A stretch of 64,000 nt of DNA. Origin: Siphonodentalium dalli. Its lineage: Eukaryota; Mollusca; Scaphopoda; Gadilida; Siphonodentaliidae. The position numbers and the translations under genes were made by a program. The notes under the pieces are model-generated. The model was not told the origin of the DNA. It saw only the letters and a list, made by a program, of their open reading frames with translations, and did no database searches. Positions 24,276-36,261 of the stretch are shown here, in pieces (within the stretch, counting starts at the first letter, position 1; each line of letters opens with the position of its first letter). Where the stretch lies: NCBI GenBank assembly GCA_032622095.1, contig CP136066.1, forward strand, positions 183,184,716-183,248,715, in the 5' to 3' direction.

Positions 24276-25030
24276 AGACAGCGAGAAAACATCACAATCC
24301 TTTTTATATGGCAGATAAGTAACCAGATGATACTATTGCGCGCGACTCTTTGTTATTCCAATTATGAGCAAAATGAGACATTAATGACACATTAGTAAAC
24401 CAAAGAAGCGTCAACACTTCGTGACTTCGCAGTAATGAATCCGCATTTCATTGTCGTAAAATATATATGTAAACATATTTGAAGAGCGAGGTGAAAACTT
24501 TTCACAACATAAGCTTATGTTACTTTCAGGAACATCAAGACTTGCGAAGCAGATTAAACTTATTTGATGAGCTTTAAACTGTCCCCATCAGTTATGTCGC
24601 CAGTAGCACGAAGAAGATAAAAAGGGACAAATTTGGAGATATTTTGCTTTGAACATATATGTATATCGTTTTTTTGTTTCGATGTCTTCGATAATATTTA
24701 TATAATGAGTTTGGCCGCGAAATCTATCATGCGTAACCATTTTGCTAAATCTATTTGTCGGCTTCGCAAAAGGGATAAAATTAGCACAAATTCAACGTTC
24801 GGGTATCGAGTGTCTCATGGCCGCATTACTTCATTATGTCGAAAATTCGCATGTTTCACTTTATACGATCAATAATGTGATTTTAAGATAGCCGATTTAA
24901 GTCAGACTGAATACTAAGAGCAGCCAGGTTGTCTAACCGCAAAAGCTGGAGCGAAGATACGCTTAATCTTATATAGTACACGCGATCTCATTGGCTACTG
25001 GCGATAAGTGCAGATCTGTCAATTGGTTGA
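24276..25030. other. Intergenic, nothing recognised
   Basis: AT-rich, with no recognisable coding or repeat structure. Confidence 0.3.
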
Positions 25031-25031
25031 A

Positions 25032-25185
25032 AGGTTCCTCGCTAAACATGCAATGGCCATTGCATTGATACCAATAACCACACGCCCATTGCCAAAAAAA
25101 AGTGACGAACGCCTTGACGGTTGATACGTTATTATGTTGACGCAAATCCACTAAACTGTCGGTTTCTAGGTTCTCTTATACGACA
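25032..25185. repeat. Dispersed repeat shared with 58918-59083
   Basis: Both copies contain AAACATGCAA-G-CCATTGCATTGATA, ACGTTATTATGT-GACGC and ACTAAACTGT-GGTTTCT in the same order and strand. Unclassified. Confidence 0.7.
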
Positions 25186-25620
25186 AGCAGTTGAGTTGCA
25201 TGACGGCTTTTGTTGATAGAGTAACGTGCAGATGACGCGGGTTATGGTGGTCACTGTAGGTTGAGTGACTAAATGAACCAGCTCGTGCAAGAGCTTTCGC
25301 CATTAGGCCTTCATTGAATATTATTTATTGACACAAAATTTACACGATGGCATGCAGATAAACACTTGTAAACAACAATGCAGGATACTTCCTAACGACT
25401 GCCTTTAAATTTCTTTCATCACAAATTATCGTGGTAGCATTACTGCCCGGTTGTCTGATATCTAGCTAGAATTTCATAGTTTTCCAAGTGTGTAATGTAC
25501 GTAGCATGGGACAATGTGACTGTTCTAACTAAAAATTGCTGTTCCATAACTGCAATACATGAGTATATATAGAGAGGTCCATTCACATAACAATCCTATT
25601 TTGCGCAATAAAAAATATTA
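25186..25620. other. Intergenic, nothing recognised
   Basis: No feature beyond AT richness. Confidence 0.3.
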
Positions 25621-25622
25621 TC

Positions 25623-25845
25623 AGTATACACTCTATATATTATGAGTATACACTCTATATATTATGAGTATACACTCTATATATTATGAGTATACACTCT
25701 ATATATTATCAGTATACACTCTATATATTATGAGTATACACTCTATATATTATGAGTATACACTCTATATATTATCAGTATACACTCTATATATTATCAG
25801 TATACACTCTATATATTATCAGTATACACTCTATATATTATCCGT
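25623..25845 (+). repeat. 22-bp AT-rich minisatellite, ten units
   Basis: The unit GTATACACTCTATATATTAT plus GA or CA is repeated ten times; the two variants alternate irregularly. Half of each unit is close to self-complementary. Confidence 0.95.
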
Positions 25846-26990
25846 CTTACAGGATATGGCATGGTCTTATTCATCAAGAATATAATTCTCTTTATTATAC
25901 CTCCTTCAAATATAATTAATTTCGGAATGAAGATTTAGTTAGGTAAATATGTTATTGGGTCCAGAGTATCATAACGTTCCATGAACTGAGAGTAATTTGT
26001 GAAAATTTAATTAAACAGATTTCCGCTTCTATTTCCGCATCACAACATTTTACAATCACAGTCCCAAACGCAATTCAAGCGAGCGTTGTGTATTTTTCCC
26101 GTTTGCTGTCGAACCATGCAATATTTACAATATTTACAATACGGTCTCAATATTGTTAAATTTACTAATTAAACTGTTTATGTTAAATTCAGAACTTAAA
26201 TCAATTAAAGCTGCACATAGTGTTTGGAACATTGAATCTGCAAACCTTAAATATTGCACACCATCGACCACTTTAACCGGTTAATAAGGGGAATTTAAAG
26301 TTATTCGGAAGACAAACAAATAATCTGTTGGTTTTTATCACCATTGTTGTTGCTAAAGAAAGTCCATTTCAGGCAAAAATATATCAAGGTAGTATCTAGT
26401 ATCGGTTATTGGTCTTGCTTTTAAGTTGAACGATGATTGTTAAAATTGTCCTAACACATTGTGTGGCTTTAAATGTTTTCTAATTGCATGTCACAGGTTA
26501 GAAAGTAAGCCAGGGCATGGAAGATCGAAACTCTTCCATGTCTTGGACTGAGAGCATGGATGAGTGAATGTATTTTGTCTGTTTCTTTGTTATTATTCTT
26601 CTTTATCAATAAAAAAAATATATAACAGCATTATATGCATGCATGCGTGTATTCATGTTTCCGAGTTGTTGAATAAAATAATTTGTCCGCAAGAAAAAAA
26701 CAAAAAGATTTCCGCTTCTAAGCCACATTTGAAACCATTATCAAAATTGAGCTAGCAGATATCAAATTTAATCAAGAAAACATAACCATTGTGCCAAGGA
26801 TTTTCCCACTCATTAGGGATCGCCAGCCTTTCCTTGTGACAATTTCGACCATTTTGACCACCCCTATTTATTTCCCTAGATTTCTCAAAATTCATCAAGG
26901 CTGTCGACACTGCAGCCGGCTGAGTCTTCACAATGGTATCCTAAACCACCAGAATCAACTGAGAAAAAATGCATACGTTCAAACAGGCAT
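25846..26990. other. Intergenic, nothing recognised
   Basis: AT-rich sequence with a tandemly repeated AATATTTAC at 26131-26150. No gene. Confidence 0.3.
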
Positions 26991-26993
26991 TAC

Positions 26994-27410
26994 TAGAGAC
27001 CTTTCGCAATATCACTATTACGATTACGGATAGGATATATTGTCGAAGTAAGGTGGACGCCATCACAACTTACAGACGATTGTTAATTGGTGAGACGGCA
27101 TATGCCCCACTATATTCAGTTACACATACATTTGATGGAAAACGTAATGTGTATCTCTTTAATATCACATGTCCTTACTCGTGTATTATACACCATACGG
27201 ATACATACGGATAATGTTAGAGCGTCTCCAACCAGGACCGGCGGCACATCCTTGACACATCTGCACATAACTAAACTGCGTGGGGTATATTTCGTCGCAA
27301 ATAAGAACCCCCTTGTGAAAAGATCGATATTTTTGGCCGTATATGGGCGTATATTGGCAGGATATTGTCCATATCCGTAATCGTATTCGTTATTTTGCGA
27401 AAGGTCTCTA
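26994..27410. mobile_element. 413-bp MITE with TA flanks
   Basis: The ends are GAGACCTTTCGCAA and its complement inside TA duplications (26994-26995, 27409-27410). A second inverted block, TACGATTACGGATA, lies inside the ends. TA target use suggests a Tc1/mariner-type mover. Non-coding. Confidence 0.75.
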
Positions 27411-27890
27411 TTAAAAAAGTGTGTTCCCCGAATTAACTGTACAACCTTAAGTGTACCACCTTATGAGAAAAAAGTCCAATCTGCAGGGCAGAGTTCAGTC
27501 CCCTGCTGACCTGACCACTGTCACCACGTACATAATGTTAAGAAATTTTTCATTTTTAAACATTAAGATTATACTGTTAAACCAAACTGTCCATATTCAT
27601 TTGAATTTGGCTAGATCAAGCCATAATTAATTGTAACCGACAAAACTCTTAGAGACTCTAGATTTAATTACGAAAATATACGTGATGGCATTGGCCAATC
27701 AGATCAGCAAAGGGAGGGACTGACCTCTGCCTTGTAGTTTAAAAAAAAATCCTGATAGCAACATATTACTCTATTTTCCCGCAGTGATGACCAGATGCGA
27801 TACGATTGATATGTGAAGGCATGTGACAGGAAAACTATTTATTAACAGAAAGAGACATTGAAAAGGGTTAAAATGTCAACAGGCAAATTC
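27411..27890. other. Intergenic, nothing recognised
   Basis: No coding or repeat structure recognised. Confidence 0.3.
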
Positions 27891-27892
27891 TA

Positions 27893-28270
27893 GCCATTAA
27901 ATACCAAATTTGTCTCGTACCAGCCATCAAATACCAAATTTGTCGCGTACCAGCCATCAAATACCACATTTGTCGCGTACCAGCCATCAAATACCAAATT
28001 TGTCGCGTACCAGCCATCAAATACCCAATTTGTCGCGTACCAGCCATCAAATACCCAATTTGTCGCGTACCAGCCATCAAATACCCAATTTATCGCGTAC
28101 CAGCCATCAAATACCCAATTTGTCGCGTACCAGCCATCAAATACCAAATTTGTCGCGTACCAGCCATCAAATACCCAATTTGTCGCGTACCAGCCATCAA
28201 ATACCCAATTTGTCGCGTACCAGCCATAAAATACCCAATTTGTCGCGTACCAGCCATCAAATACCCAATG
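27893..28270. repeat. 30-bp minisatellite, about 12.5 units
   Basis: The unit CAGCCATCAAATACCCAATT plus TGTCGCGTAC is repeated with few changes. The period is a multiple of three and the unit lacks stops in several frames, so open frames of 123 and 132 codons appear on opposite strands. A lone partial unit (TTTGTCGCGTACCAGCCATG) is at 28759. Confidence 0.95.
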
Positions 28271-28572
28271 TGTCCACCTAATGCGCACGAGTGTAGACTA
28301 TAAACGATATCTGATCCTACGGAGGATAACATAGGTTTTGATATGCGATCTTTATCTGTTTTTAGTGATTTTATATGAAGGGTAATAACTCTATAAAGAA
28401 TGTCCCTTTACTAAATAACGGCGATTTGTATGAGAAATTACACCACCACAATAGATCAACTCTGGTGAAATATAAGTCAATTTCTTCTATAGGGTGGGTG
28501 GGTTTGGGGGAGGTTCGGGGTACGCTCTTTAAAACATTTCTTCAAATATTTCCGTTATTTCGTCAAAAACAC

Positions 28573-28638
28573 ATATCAAAATGAGAGGATATGGTGATCC
28601 CCTTTTCATGGGATCACCATATCCTCTCATTTTGATAT
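28573..28638. repeat. Perfect palindrome, 29-bp arms
   Basis: The left arm ATATCAAAATGAGAGGATAT...GATCCC pairs base for base with the right arm, separated by an 8-nt loop. Perfect identity implies recent origin or gene-conversion-like maintenance. Confidence 0.95.
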
Positions 28639-28810
28639 ATGATCCTGCCTTCATTGAGCCACGAGTGACTCCTGAGACGAGGGTCACATATTATATGATA
28701 CCATATCCTACGGAGGATCACATATTGTTTGATATCTACACCCGTGCGCATGGCCCGATTTGTCGCGTACCAGCCATGTTTTGCTTGAATCCCGAATACC
28801 ACTCAAAAGA

Positions 28811-28965
28811 GGAGTATGAATCCTGAATACTGGTTAACAGCGGGGTATGAATCCTGAATACTAGTTAACAGCGGGGTATGAATCCTGAATACTAGTTAAC
28901 AGCGGGGTATGAATCCTGAATACCACTTAAAACAGATGTATGAATACCGCATACCGCCTGAAATG
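28811..28965 (+). repeat. 31-bp minisatellite, about 4.5 units
   Basis: The unit GTATGAATCCTGAATACTAG plus TTAACAGCGGG is repeated; the outer units decay. Confidence 0.9.
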
Positions 28966-29549
28966 GCCCGAATCCCGCATACCATAAGAGAGAGGGGATG
29001 ACACCCTCCTAATTCATTTTTTTCACAAAGCCATGCACATGGCGGTTTGCGCTCTAAAATAGACCTAATAATATTCGCTTTTGAAATTTTCCCGTTATCG
29101 AAATAGGTCGATAAATACTTTAGCTACATGTACCTTTATACGGGAATTATATTTTCAAGAAAGACGCATTTAAGTCATAAATAATACAACTTTGATCATG
29201 GTATTGGGTCCCAAACAAACAACAGCCATGTGCACGGCATGAACAGAAAAGAGCGCTCAGCCTATTCCTGATATGATAGAAATAAAGAACGTTTGTTTCA
29301 ATTGTGTGCAAATATGAAAACAGCTGACAAATGGCCGTAACCGTGAATGGCAAGTATTTTTCAGACCATATGAATCCGGTATATCAATGTTTCGCGTATT
29401 TCTCAACCTATATTATACCTCCTTCCAAATAACGTAGACAAAATTTGGAAATCTCGAATGAGCCATGTCCGTTTAACATACACGTTCGACAATGATTCAA
29501 CAAACGAAGTTAAATACATGTAATTCACTTGTTTTCCAAATGGCACTGT
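28966..29549. other. Intergenic, nothing recognised
   Basis: No feature recognised. Confidence 0.3.
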
Positions 29550-29949
29550 TTAACCCTTTACCCAACAGAACGGCCCTGTGCCAATGCATTCTCTTATATA
29601 TGCGAGTCGACCATAGGTCGCCTCGCATATATAAGAGAATGCATTGGCTTAACACATTAAAAATTATAAAATTGTTAAAGAATGTAAGAAAAAATGGTAA
29701 AAAGTGTTCAAAAAAGATTTTATTTAGGCCAATGCATTCTCTTATATATGCGAGGCGACATATGGTCGACTCGCATATATAAGAGAATGCATTGGCACAG
29801 GGCATAACTGTAACCATCACAATGTGGTCAAGGAGCCGGTTCCAATGATATCCATATTTGTATGGTTCTATTGAGACAGACCGAAGATATTTTAGGCTGT
29901 TGAAGCTTTATTTGGCCGGTTTTGGCCGGTTTGTTGGGTAAAGTATAAA
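29550..29949 (-). mobile_element. Twin-hairpin TTAA element, copy 1
   Basis: TTAA at 29550-29553 is followed by CCCTTTACCCAACAGAACGG. Hairpins lie at 29580-29648 and 29730-29797, and the long arm with TTGACCACATTGTG sequence is on the right. The right end reads TTGTTGGGTAAAGTATAA, so the right TTAA and last bases are altered. Orientation is set by the long arm. Confidence 0.85.
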
Positions 29950-31240
29950 ATCAACGACAATAACTTTGTTGGACAAGAGTACTCCATTCTAAACATCCCG
30001 TGTCACATCACTTTAAAATAAAACTTATCAGTCATGAAAATAAAATATGGTTGATCAAATTGTGGTACAAAGATAATATGTAAATTATATCGGTCATCCA
30101 GTTTCGAACGCTTATCTAAGTATCTGCAATCATAGCATATATAGGCTCTAAAACTGCATCGAAGGGGGAGTCGCGCGTGATACGATAACACTCTCTATAT
30201 CACACGGGAGCAGGGTTATATGTACCACAGTGGGTTTATATCAACAACTAACAAGGTAAGTTACATTTTTGGGCTTTGGTCGATCTATTTATCCATTATT
30301 TTGCATTTATTCACAAAAACCCCCATGATATTGCAACCGGCATATTTCGTGACGTAACTATACAGTTTCTTGAATTAATGAATGGAAGTTTACTGCAAAG
30401 TCAGTAAAGCTCAACAAGCACACTCGAATTTACAATATATTCACATTCAATCATACACAATAAATCGTTAGTGTATGTGTAGGTGTTATACAAATAAAAT
30501 TAAATACTTTATTGAACTAGACGAGTTAATTGCACAAGTATGTCTAACAACATGAGGTGAAATAAAATACAATACAATAAAATAAAATAAAACATGATAT
30601 GAGGTTTAACAGTGTTACAGTAATTATTATATTCATAGTCATAGTTTAGACATAATAATTAATTGAGTTGAGTTGTTATATAATAATGAATTAATTGAGT
30701 TGAGTTGTTGATCAGTTGACAATCGATAGTACACATGTGAATAAATAGTTTGACTGGTGTGTGTCTCATACTGTAGTTTAAATTTATGCAGGTTATTTTA
30801 GTTCATTTCTAGTTGGGTTGAAAGATATACTGTTCATACATATTATGTATATTATTTTATTACATATCTATCAACGTAATTCGCATTCCATGCGTGTGAT
30901 AATTCTCAGAATCGCACTAGTGCAATCTGTCGACGGAACTATTTCATTCATTGTTGTTAGACTGGCTCTCGCCGTTACTATTTTTACTTTTTCAACTTTC
31001 AACGCAAGGGCGACAACCCACTTGCCAAAATCGCAGCGCGCTGATTGGGTTATATTTTTGGAAAATCTGGGAAAACCCAACTAACACCTTTTAGCGGGTA
31101 ATGATGGGTCAAGTTCACTCGCGGATAGACGGGCTCCCTGTCTGATTGTTGTGTCAACCCTAAAATCCGTTAAAACTCAAATAAATTCACATTTTCTGTA
31201 GCGGAGATGTACGATTGTGAATCAACTTACAGTAATACGG
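29950..31240. other. Intergenic, simple repeats only
   Basis: An AATAC/AATAA-rich tract lies at 30565-30597, and a duplicated TTAATTGAGTTGAGTTGTT at 30658 and 30691. No gene. Confidence 0.35.
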
Positions 31241-31243
31241 AGA

Positions 31244-31421
31244 TATGTAATAAAAATATAACCGCATGAGTGTCTGGATTTTGACGAATTATCGCACTCG
31301 ATTTGTGGGCGGAACGCAATAGCTCTCGCAATTTATTCGAGGTATCGCTCCGCCAACAAATCTCATGCGATAATTTCGTCAAAATCCAGACATTCATGCG
31401 GTTCTATCTATTTATTACATG
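31244..31421. mobile_element. Palindromic MITE, about 178 bp
   Basis: Arms of about 70 bp begin ATGTAATAAA and pair with TTTATTACAT; CGCATGAGTGTCTGGATTTT and its partner are almost perfect. The centre contains GCAATAGCTCTCGC. Non-coding foldback structure. Confidence 0.85.
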
Positions 31422-31816
31422 ATCCTACCCTTATTTCATTCAATAAACCCGTTCTATAAATTGTGATATTAAACGTTCGTTTAATAACGGGAAATAGTGC
31501 CAGGTGATCTTTGACTTCCGATTTCCGTACGCTACGTCTCAAAAATACTATGGCTTCCAATATATTTCCAACAAATTATGATGAATGAAGAGTTTGAAAA
31601 GTTATGTCAATAAATATACACCATTATATACACCAGAGAGTCATTATATATCTGTGACTATTTCTTTACGCGGGCAAACAACGCATAGGTACGAGAAACG
31701 TCATCGCGTGCCTTATATAAGTCGATGTTAGTTTCGCGTCCCATTTGTTGATTTAAGCATGTTTTTTCCATGTTTTGGATCTTGTAATAAATAGAATCTT
31801 GAACTCGTCCCCAGTT
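31422..31816. other. Intergenic, nothing recognised
   Basis: No feature recognised. Confidence 0.3.
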
Positions 31817-31817
31817 T

Positions 31818-31919
31818 ATAGCGGAATTTACAAAACTCGTGCAATAAATTAGATTTGGACCGAGCCAAAGGCTCGGTCCAGACCTAATTTACTGGACTCG
31901 TTTTGTAAATTCCGCTATT
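31818..31919. mobile_element. Palindromic MITE, about 102 bp
   Basis: Arms ATAGCGGAATTTACAAAACT...GGACCGAGCC pair across a 3-nt loop with a few mismatches. It abuts the 5' side of the LINE endonuclease fragment that starts within a few bases. Confidence 0.85.
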
Positions 31920-31921
31920 AA

Positions 31922-33215
31922 CAGGAGACTGGTTTAATATACTGTCTCCAAGACACGCACTTCACAAAATCAATGGAAAGATGTATAGAAGCTGAATGGG
32001 GCTACAAAACTATCATGGCTCCCTTTACGTCTCAATCGAGAGGAGTAGCTATTTTATTCAAAAATAATTTTGACTTCAAACTGCATCAGGTCCAGCGAGA
32101 TCCAAGTGGAAATTTCATTATAATGGATATTACTATCGAAAATCTTAGATTAAGTCTAGTCAATCTATATGACCCAAACGAGGATAACCCTGACTTCTAC
32201 TCTAACTTGAAAAAAATACTCGACAAAATCGGGAATACCCAGATTATAATGTGCTGCGACTGGAATCGCGTTAAAAATCAGAATCTTGATACTTATAACT
32301 ATAAACAAGAAAACAACCCACGTGCAAACATTGAAGTTAAAAATCTTATCGACAGCCTCGAACTAATCGACATTTGGAGAATCTACAATGCCAATGAAAC
32401 CCGATACACATGGAGAAGAAAGTCCCCGATAAAAATGGCTCGGCTGGACTATTTCTTAGTTTCCTCGGAACTCCTCAATTTATCAAACACGGGACCCGCG
32501 ATAATACCGGGATATAAATCCGTTCACTCAATTATCTCCTATCAAATAACAGTTAGCAACATGAAAACTGGTCATGCGTTTTGGAAGTTCAATAACTCTA
32601 TATTTTACATAGCAAGGAATATTTGCGACTTGGTTAAAAGGATCATACAGAAGAAAATAAAGTGCGCTATGGCTACTCATATGTAGAAGATGAAGGTGAA
32701 CGTAAAGTTTCATGTAATATCAATAAGAGACTTCTTTTAGATGCCATTTTGTTAGACATTAGGGGAGAAACTATAAAGTTATGTGCGAACCGTAAACGAG
32801 AACATCTTAAAAGAGAACAACTCTTTTCTGAAAAGAAAAACAGAATATTATTTGATCTCGACAACCCATCACAAAGTCTCGAATGTAAGCAGAAGCTCAT
32901 GGAAGACATGGAAAAAAACTGAATTTGAATTAGAAAAAATACGAAGAGAGAGCAATCGTGGTGCTATGATTAGGTCCCGAGCGAAATGGGTCGAGGAAGG
33001 AGAAAAACCCACAAAATATTTTCTGAATTTAGAGAAACGTAATTATATTTCCAAAACCCTGACCATGCAGTTTGACAGATAAAAACGGTAATAATTTGAC
33101 AACACAAGACAGTATCATGTCGGAAGCTCGAAATTTCTACCAAACTCTTTATTCACATAAATATACTTCTGATCAAGATCTAAAAAAAACAAAACAGGAG
33201 ACTCATTGTATAAAT
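31922..33215 (+). pseudogene. LINE ORF2 fragment: endonuclease and linker
   Basis: The frame contains YCLQDTHF, SRGVAILFKNNF, LRLSLVNLYDPNEDNP, CDWN (position of the usual D-x-N), TWRRKSP..MARLDYFLVSS and YKSVHSII. These are apurinic-like endonuclease motifs of L1/Tx1-type LINEs. The canonical SDH near the end is SVH, so a catalytic Asp is lost. Downstream, in changing frames, come IRSRAKWVEEGEKPTKYFLN and NGNNLTTQDSIMSEARNFYQ, the linker before the RT. The RT itself is absent. It is truncated at both ends and frameshifted after 32686, so inactive. Confidence 0.88.
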
Positions 33216-33662
33216 ATATATCTTCGTTCAGAACTTCGATTTTCCGATCAAACCAGATCAAGTATGAACCTTCTAACTGTATTCTGGTGGTTTGAGATGG
33301 TATATATTGTGGAATTTGGGAAACTCTTTGACCATCCCCTCACCCCACATCTGCCACCATGTTCCACACCTTGTATCGTTGTGAGATAGGTTGATTTGTA
33401 TCTTACTTTGGTTGGCATATTCTTCAGAAAATGAATACCATCCGATGATTTGTAACTGACTGCAACACTGCACACAAGAATGACAGCGATGTCACAGTTC
33501 CCGCAGTTCCTACTCCAGATAATGATGTTATCATCCTGGATTACCACCACAAGAAGCCTTGTGAATTTCGGAGGGGGGACCATGAGTTTCACTTTCACAG
33601 AAAACAAGAAGGTACCCAGCAAACTATAAAACACTAGCAGCATAGTATCATGGTCTAGGCAA
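33216..33662. other. Unclassified, coding-like on plus strand
   Basis: Between about 33450 and 33632 the plus strand can be read as VTVPAVPTPDNDVIILDYHH then EFRRGDHEFHF, ending at a TAG. It looks protein-like but I do not recognise it. The 143-codon frame on the opposite strand looks like chance. Confidence 0.25.
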
Positions 33663-33797
33663 CGTAGCCTCGTGCACAAGGTTCACATTGGACCTAAATA
33701 TTCGCATTTGTTCATATCCGACTTATTTTATTCTGAAATAAACCCATAGTGGACTTATAACCGACATTCCGTTGTATGGCGCGGGCCACAATGAAAA
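33663..33797 (+). repeat. GGCGCGGGCC-family dispersed repeat
   Basis: CCTCGTGCACAAGGTTCACA...ATGGCGCGGGCCACAATGAA matches the units at 5351-5600 and 35500-35640. It abuts the hairpin element that follows. Confidence 0.65.
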
Positions 33798-33798
33798 G

Positions 33799-34262
33799 AT
33801 ATGTGACCCGCCATATCAAATCCAGTCGTAAGTCGGGATTTTTTACCCTGTGCCAATGCATTCTCTTATAAATGCGAGTCGACCATAGGTCGCCTCTCAT
33901 ATATAAGAGAATGCATTGGCCTAACAATTTTTTACAATTTTAATAATGTTTTCTTGTATTCTTTAACAATTTTATAATTTCACCCATACAGAGCCCCAGA
34001 CAAACATGAGCAGACGACACTCTTCTATATGCTTCTATATATGTGTGGGGCTCCCTGCAGGGTAATGGATGTATTTTATTTTATGTCCTAAAAATTGTAA
34101 GAAACATTTATTTTAAAAAAATGATAACAAATTGTTAGGCCAATACATTCTCTTATATATGCGAGGCGACCTATGGTCGACTCGCATATATAAGAGAATG
34201 CATTGGCACAGGGTAAAAAAAATCCCGACTTACGACTGGATTTAATATGGCGGGTCACATAT
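33799..34262. mobile_element. GTGACCCGCC-family twin-hairpin element, complete
   Basis: Both termini are present as inverted copies of about 60 bp (ATATGTGACCCGCCATAT... to ...ATATGGCGGGTCACATAT). Two hairpins, at 33853-33920 and 34138-34206, are reverse complements of each other. The interior has CAGAGCCCCAGACAAACATG and CCTGCAGGGTAATGGATG. The target duplication is not clear. Non-coding. Confidence 0.88.
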
Positions 34263-35375
34263 TATAAAGAGCTCACATCTGGTAAGTTAGTTGGTTGATT
34301 CGTGTTATTTTCCAGCATGTTCTCGTGAAAATTACCACAATACGGCTTATTAGTAAGTTATTACATATTGAAACAGTTCCATATATGGCTGTTTTAATAA
34401 CAAACTTTAGGCCCATATAAAACGTATGTGAGTTTCCAATTAATATGAACTTATTTCGCGCATGAGAACAGGCCGAGTGTATGATACCGATGCAAAATTG
34501 TTAAGGCCTAATGTAGCAATAATAGTGTTTTCGCTAAACCGAACGGCCGTCTGTGGGAACCACGACGGAGACAATAATATTGGGTCTTCATGGGCAACCA
34601 ACTTAACATATAATCGTATATTTAGAGACATCTTCAAATCATCTGAATAATTTAATGTCAGTGTTTTGATTCTACCACCCTGGTCAAGTGGTCCTGCCAA
34701 TGTGCTATGATGCGGTTGTGTCCTGCTGAACTACTATGATGCTATTAGGGTAACCTGATGCTGTTAACAAAAAGCACCTTTATATTTTTTTAATTTGTCT
34801 TTTTCGCTGTGTTCCGATAATCTGAAAATATACAGTAAAAGCCATTATGCGTATCAAACATTCAAAAACATATTTATTGCGAAATATTTTAAATACTGGT
34901 TGTATTAGTTGTTGAAAATCGACTATAATTAAGATGGTTAATCGCGTTGTTTTATAAACACCAGCGCAGGAATTATTATATACTTCAAACATATAATGTT
35001 CTTGAATGTTTCATACACACACTGTTTTTTGTTGTTTTTTTTTTCTTCAAATCGCTCGGATTAACCAAACACCGGCGAAAATGACAACTTTAGAAAAAAT
35101 ACGGTACTTTTTCGTAACGGCATCAGTTTGCCCTACTCGCAACATAGCGATACAGCAGGACCACCAGCATCATAGCATATTAGCAGGACCACTTAACCAG
35201 AGGTGTCTACGGACCTTGGGAACTTTAGTTCTCATATCATTGTTCCATTGTTACGACATATGCTCTATCTTTACGTGTACTATTTCCGTAAAACTATCAG
35301 TCATAGTTCCGTATATGTCGACACGTGACTTAGCCACATGGTTTGATCACTTTGTGAGGCAACACATAATTTCGC
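34263..35375. other. Intergenic, nothing recognised
   Basis: No coding pattern, including no candidate signal-peptide exon for the gene starting at 36262. Confidence 0.3.
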
Positions 35376-35445
35376 GTGTGGATTAAGTCGCCAGTTTCTT
35401 CAATATATGCACGTTTCGAGAATGTACACGCATGCATGGTAAATC
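35376..35445. repeat. Dispersed repeat shared with 58572-58645
   Basis: GTCGCCAGTTTTCTTCAAT-ATGCACGTTTCGAGAA-GTACACGC is common to both copies. Unclassified. Confidence 0.6.
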
Positions 35446-35499
35446 AATTATACGTTGTTGTACGTAATTGAGGGAACTATTAACCCCGTTGTCCACGCT

Positions 35500-35790
35500 G
35501 TGTGAAATAATTCAACATATTCTCGCCCATACATAATCGGCCTATAGTGTGAAATAGGTACATAACGAAATAAGCATATAATGGACAAATCGCCGTTATT
35601 TCGTTTTATGGCGCGGGCCACAATGAAAACACACATTAAAGAGCGTACACCTGTAAAGTCTTGAGTTAGCTTAGTTGTGTAATTGTCGGCACATAATCTG
35701 CTTAGAATCACCTCATTATGAGTCGATAATGACTAACTAAAATGCTATCTTTTCAGCACATTATCGACTCAAAATAAGGCAATTATAAGC
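35500..35790. repeat. GGCGCGGGCC-family dispersed repeat with inverted tail
   Basis: Contains ATGGCGCGGGCCACAATGAA then AAAGAGCGTACACCTG, and an inverted pair GAGTCGATAATG / CATTATCGACTC at 35719-35770. A related copy starts at 36602, just after exon A. Confidence 0.55.
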
Positions 35791-36261
35791 AGAATATATC
35801 TACCTAAAATAAGTTCTATTATAAACAGATAATGTGCGGATTTCAGGCTGAACTATTTGTTCATCAAAATTTTTTCTGTGATGCGATGGTTTCTTCGACG
35901 TATTTTTTTTGGAATTTGATACATGCGGCCAACACATACTGCCACTGTACTGCATTCTGTACTTCAAAGTATGAAATTAAATTATGATGTGCCTGGTATA
36001 TTTCCAACAGAATATAACTGATTTACCATACTTTCATACTTTCTAAAATTACGTCAGTTACAACCATCTTATATGTGGACATTAGTCCTGTCACAGATCA
36101 TTGTTAAATCATAAAATCGGGAACCAAAGTTCTGTAAAATTATTGCACTTACAACCGTCATATATATGAATAGTAGTTCTTTCACGGATGATTATTCCCA
36201 TAAATCCTCGACTTCCATTTTCCCCGATCAGTTGGTTCTAGCTTACAATATTTGATTTTAG
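35791..36261. other. Intron or upstream sequence, nothing recognised
   Basis: Leads into the exon A acceptor. A repeated TTCACGGATGATTA / GTCACAGATCATTG motif (36090, 36180) is visible; no gene. Confidence 0.3.

Noticed and set aside
27890-28288. 132-codon minus-strand frame of WVFDGWYATN repeats as a gene
   Set aside because: It is explained by the 30-bp tandem unit; there is no start context, splice sites or flanking coding sequence.
33248-33679. 143-codon minus-strand open frame
   Set aside because: No domain pattern; the opposite strand looks more coding-like, so this is probably a shadow.
35006-36261. Signal-peptide exon for the 36-64 kb gene
   Set aside because: Candidate ATG frames here lack a hydrophobic leader ending in phase with a donor; the first exon remains unlocated.
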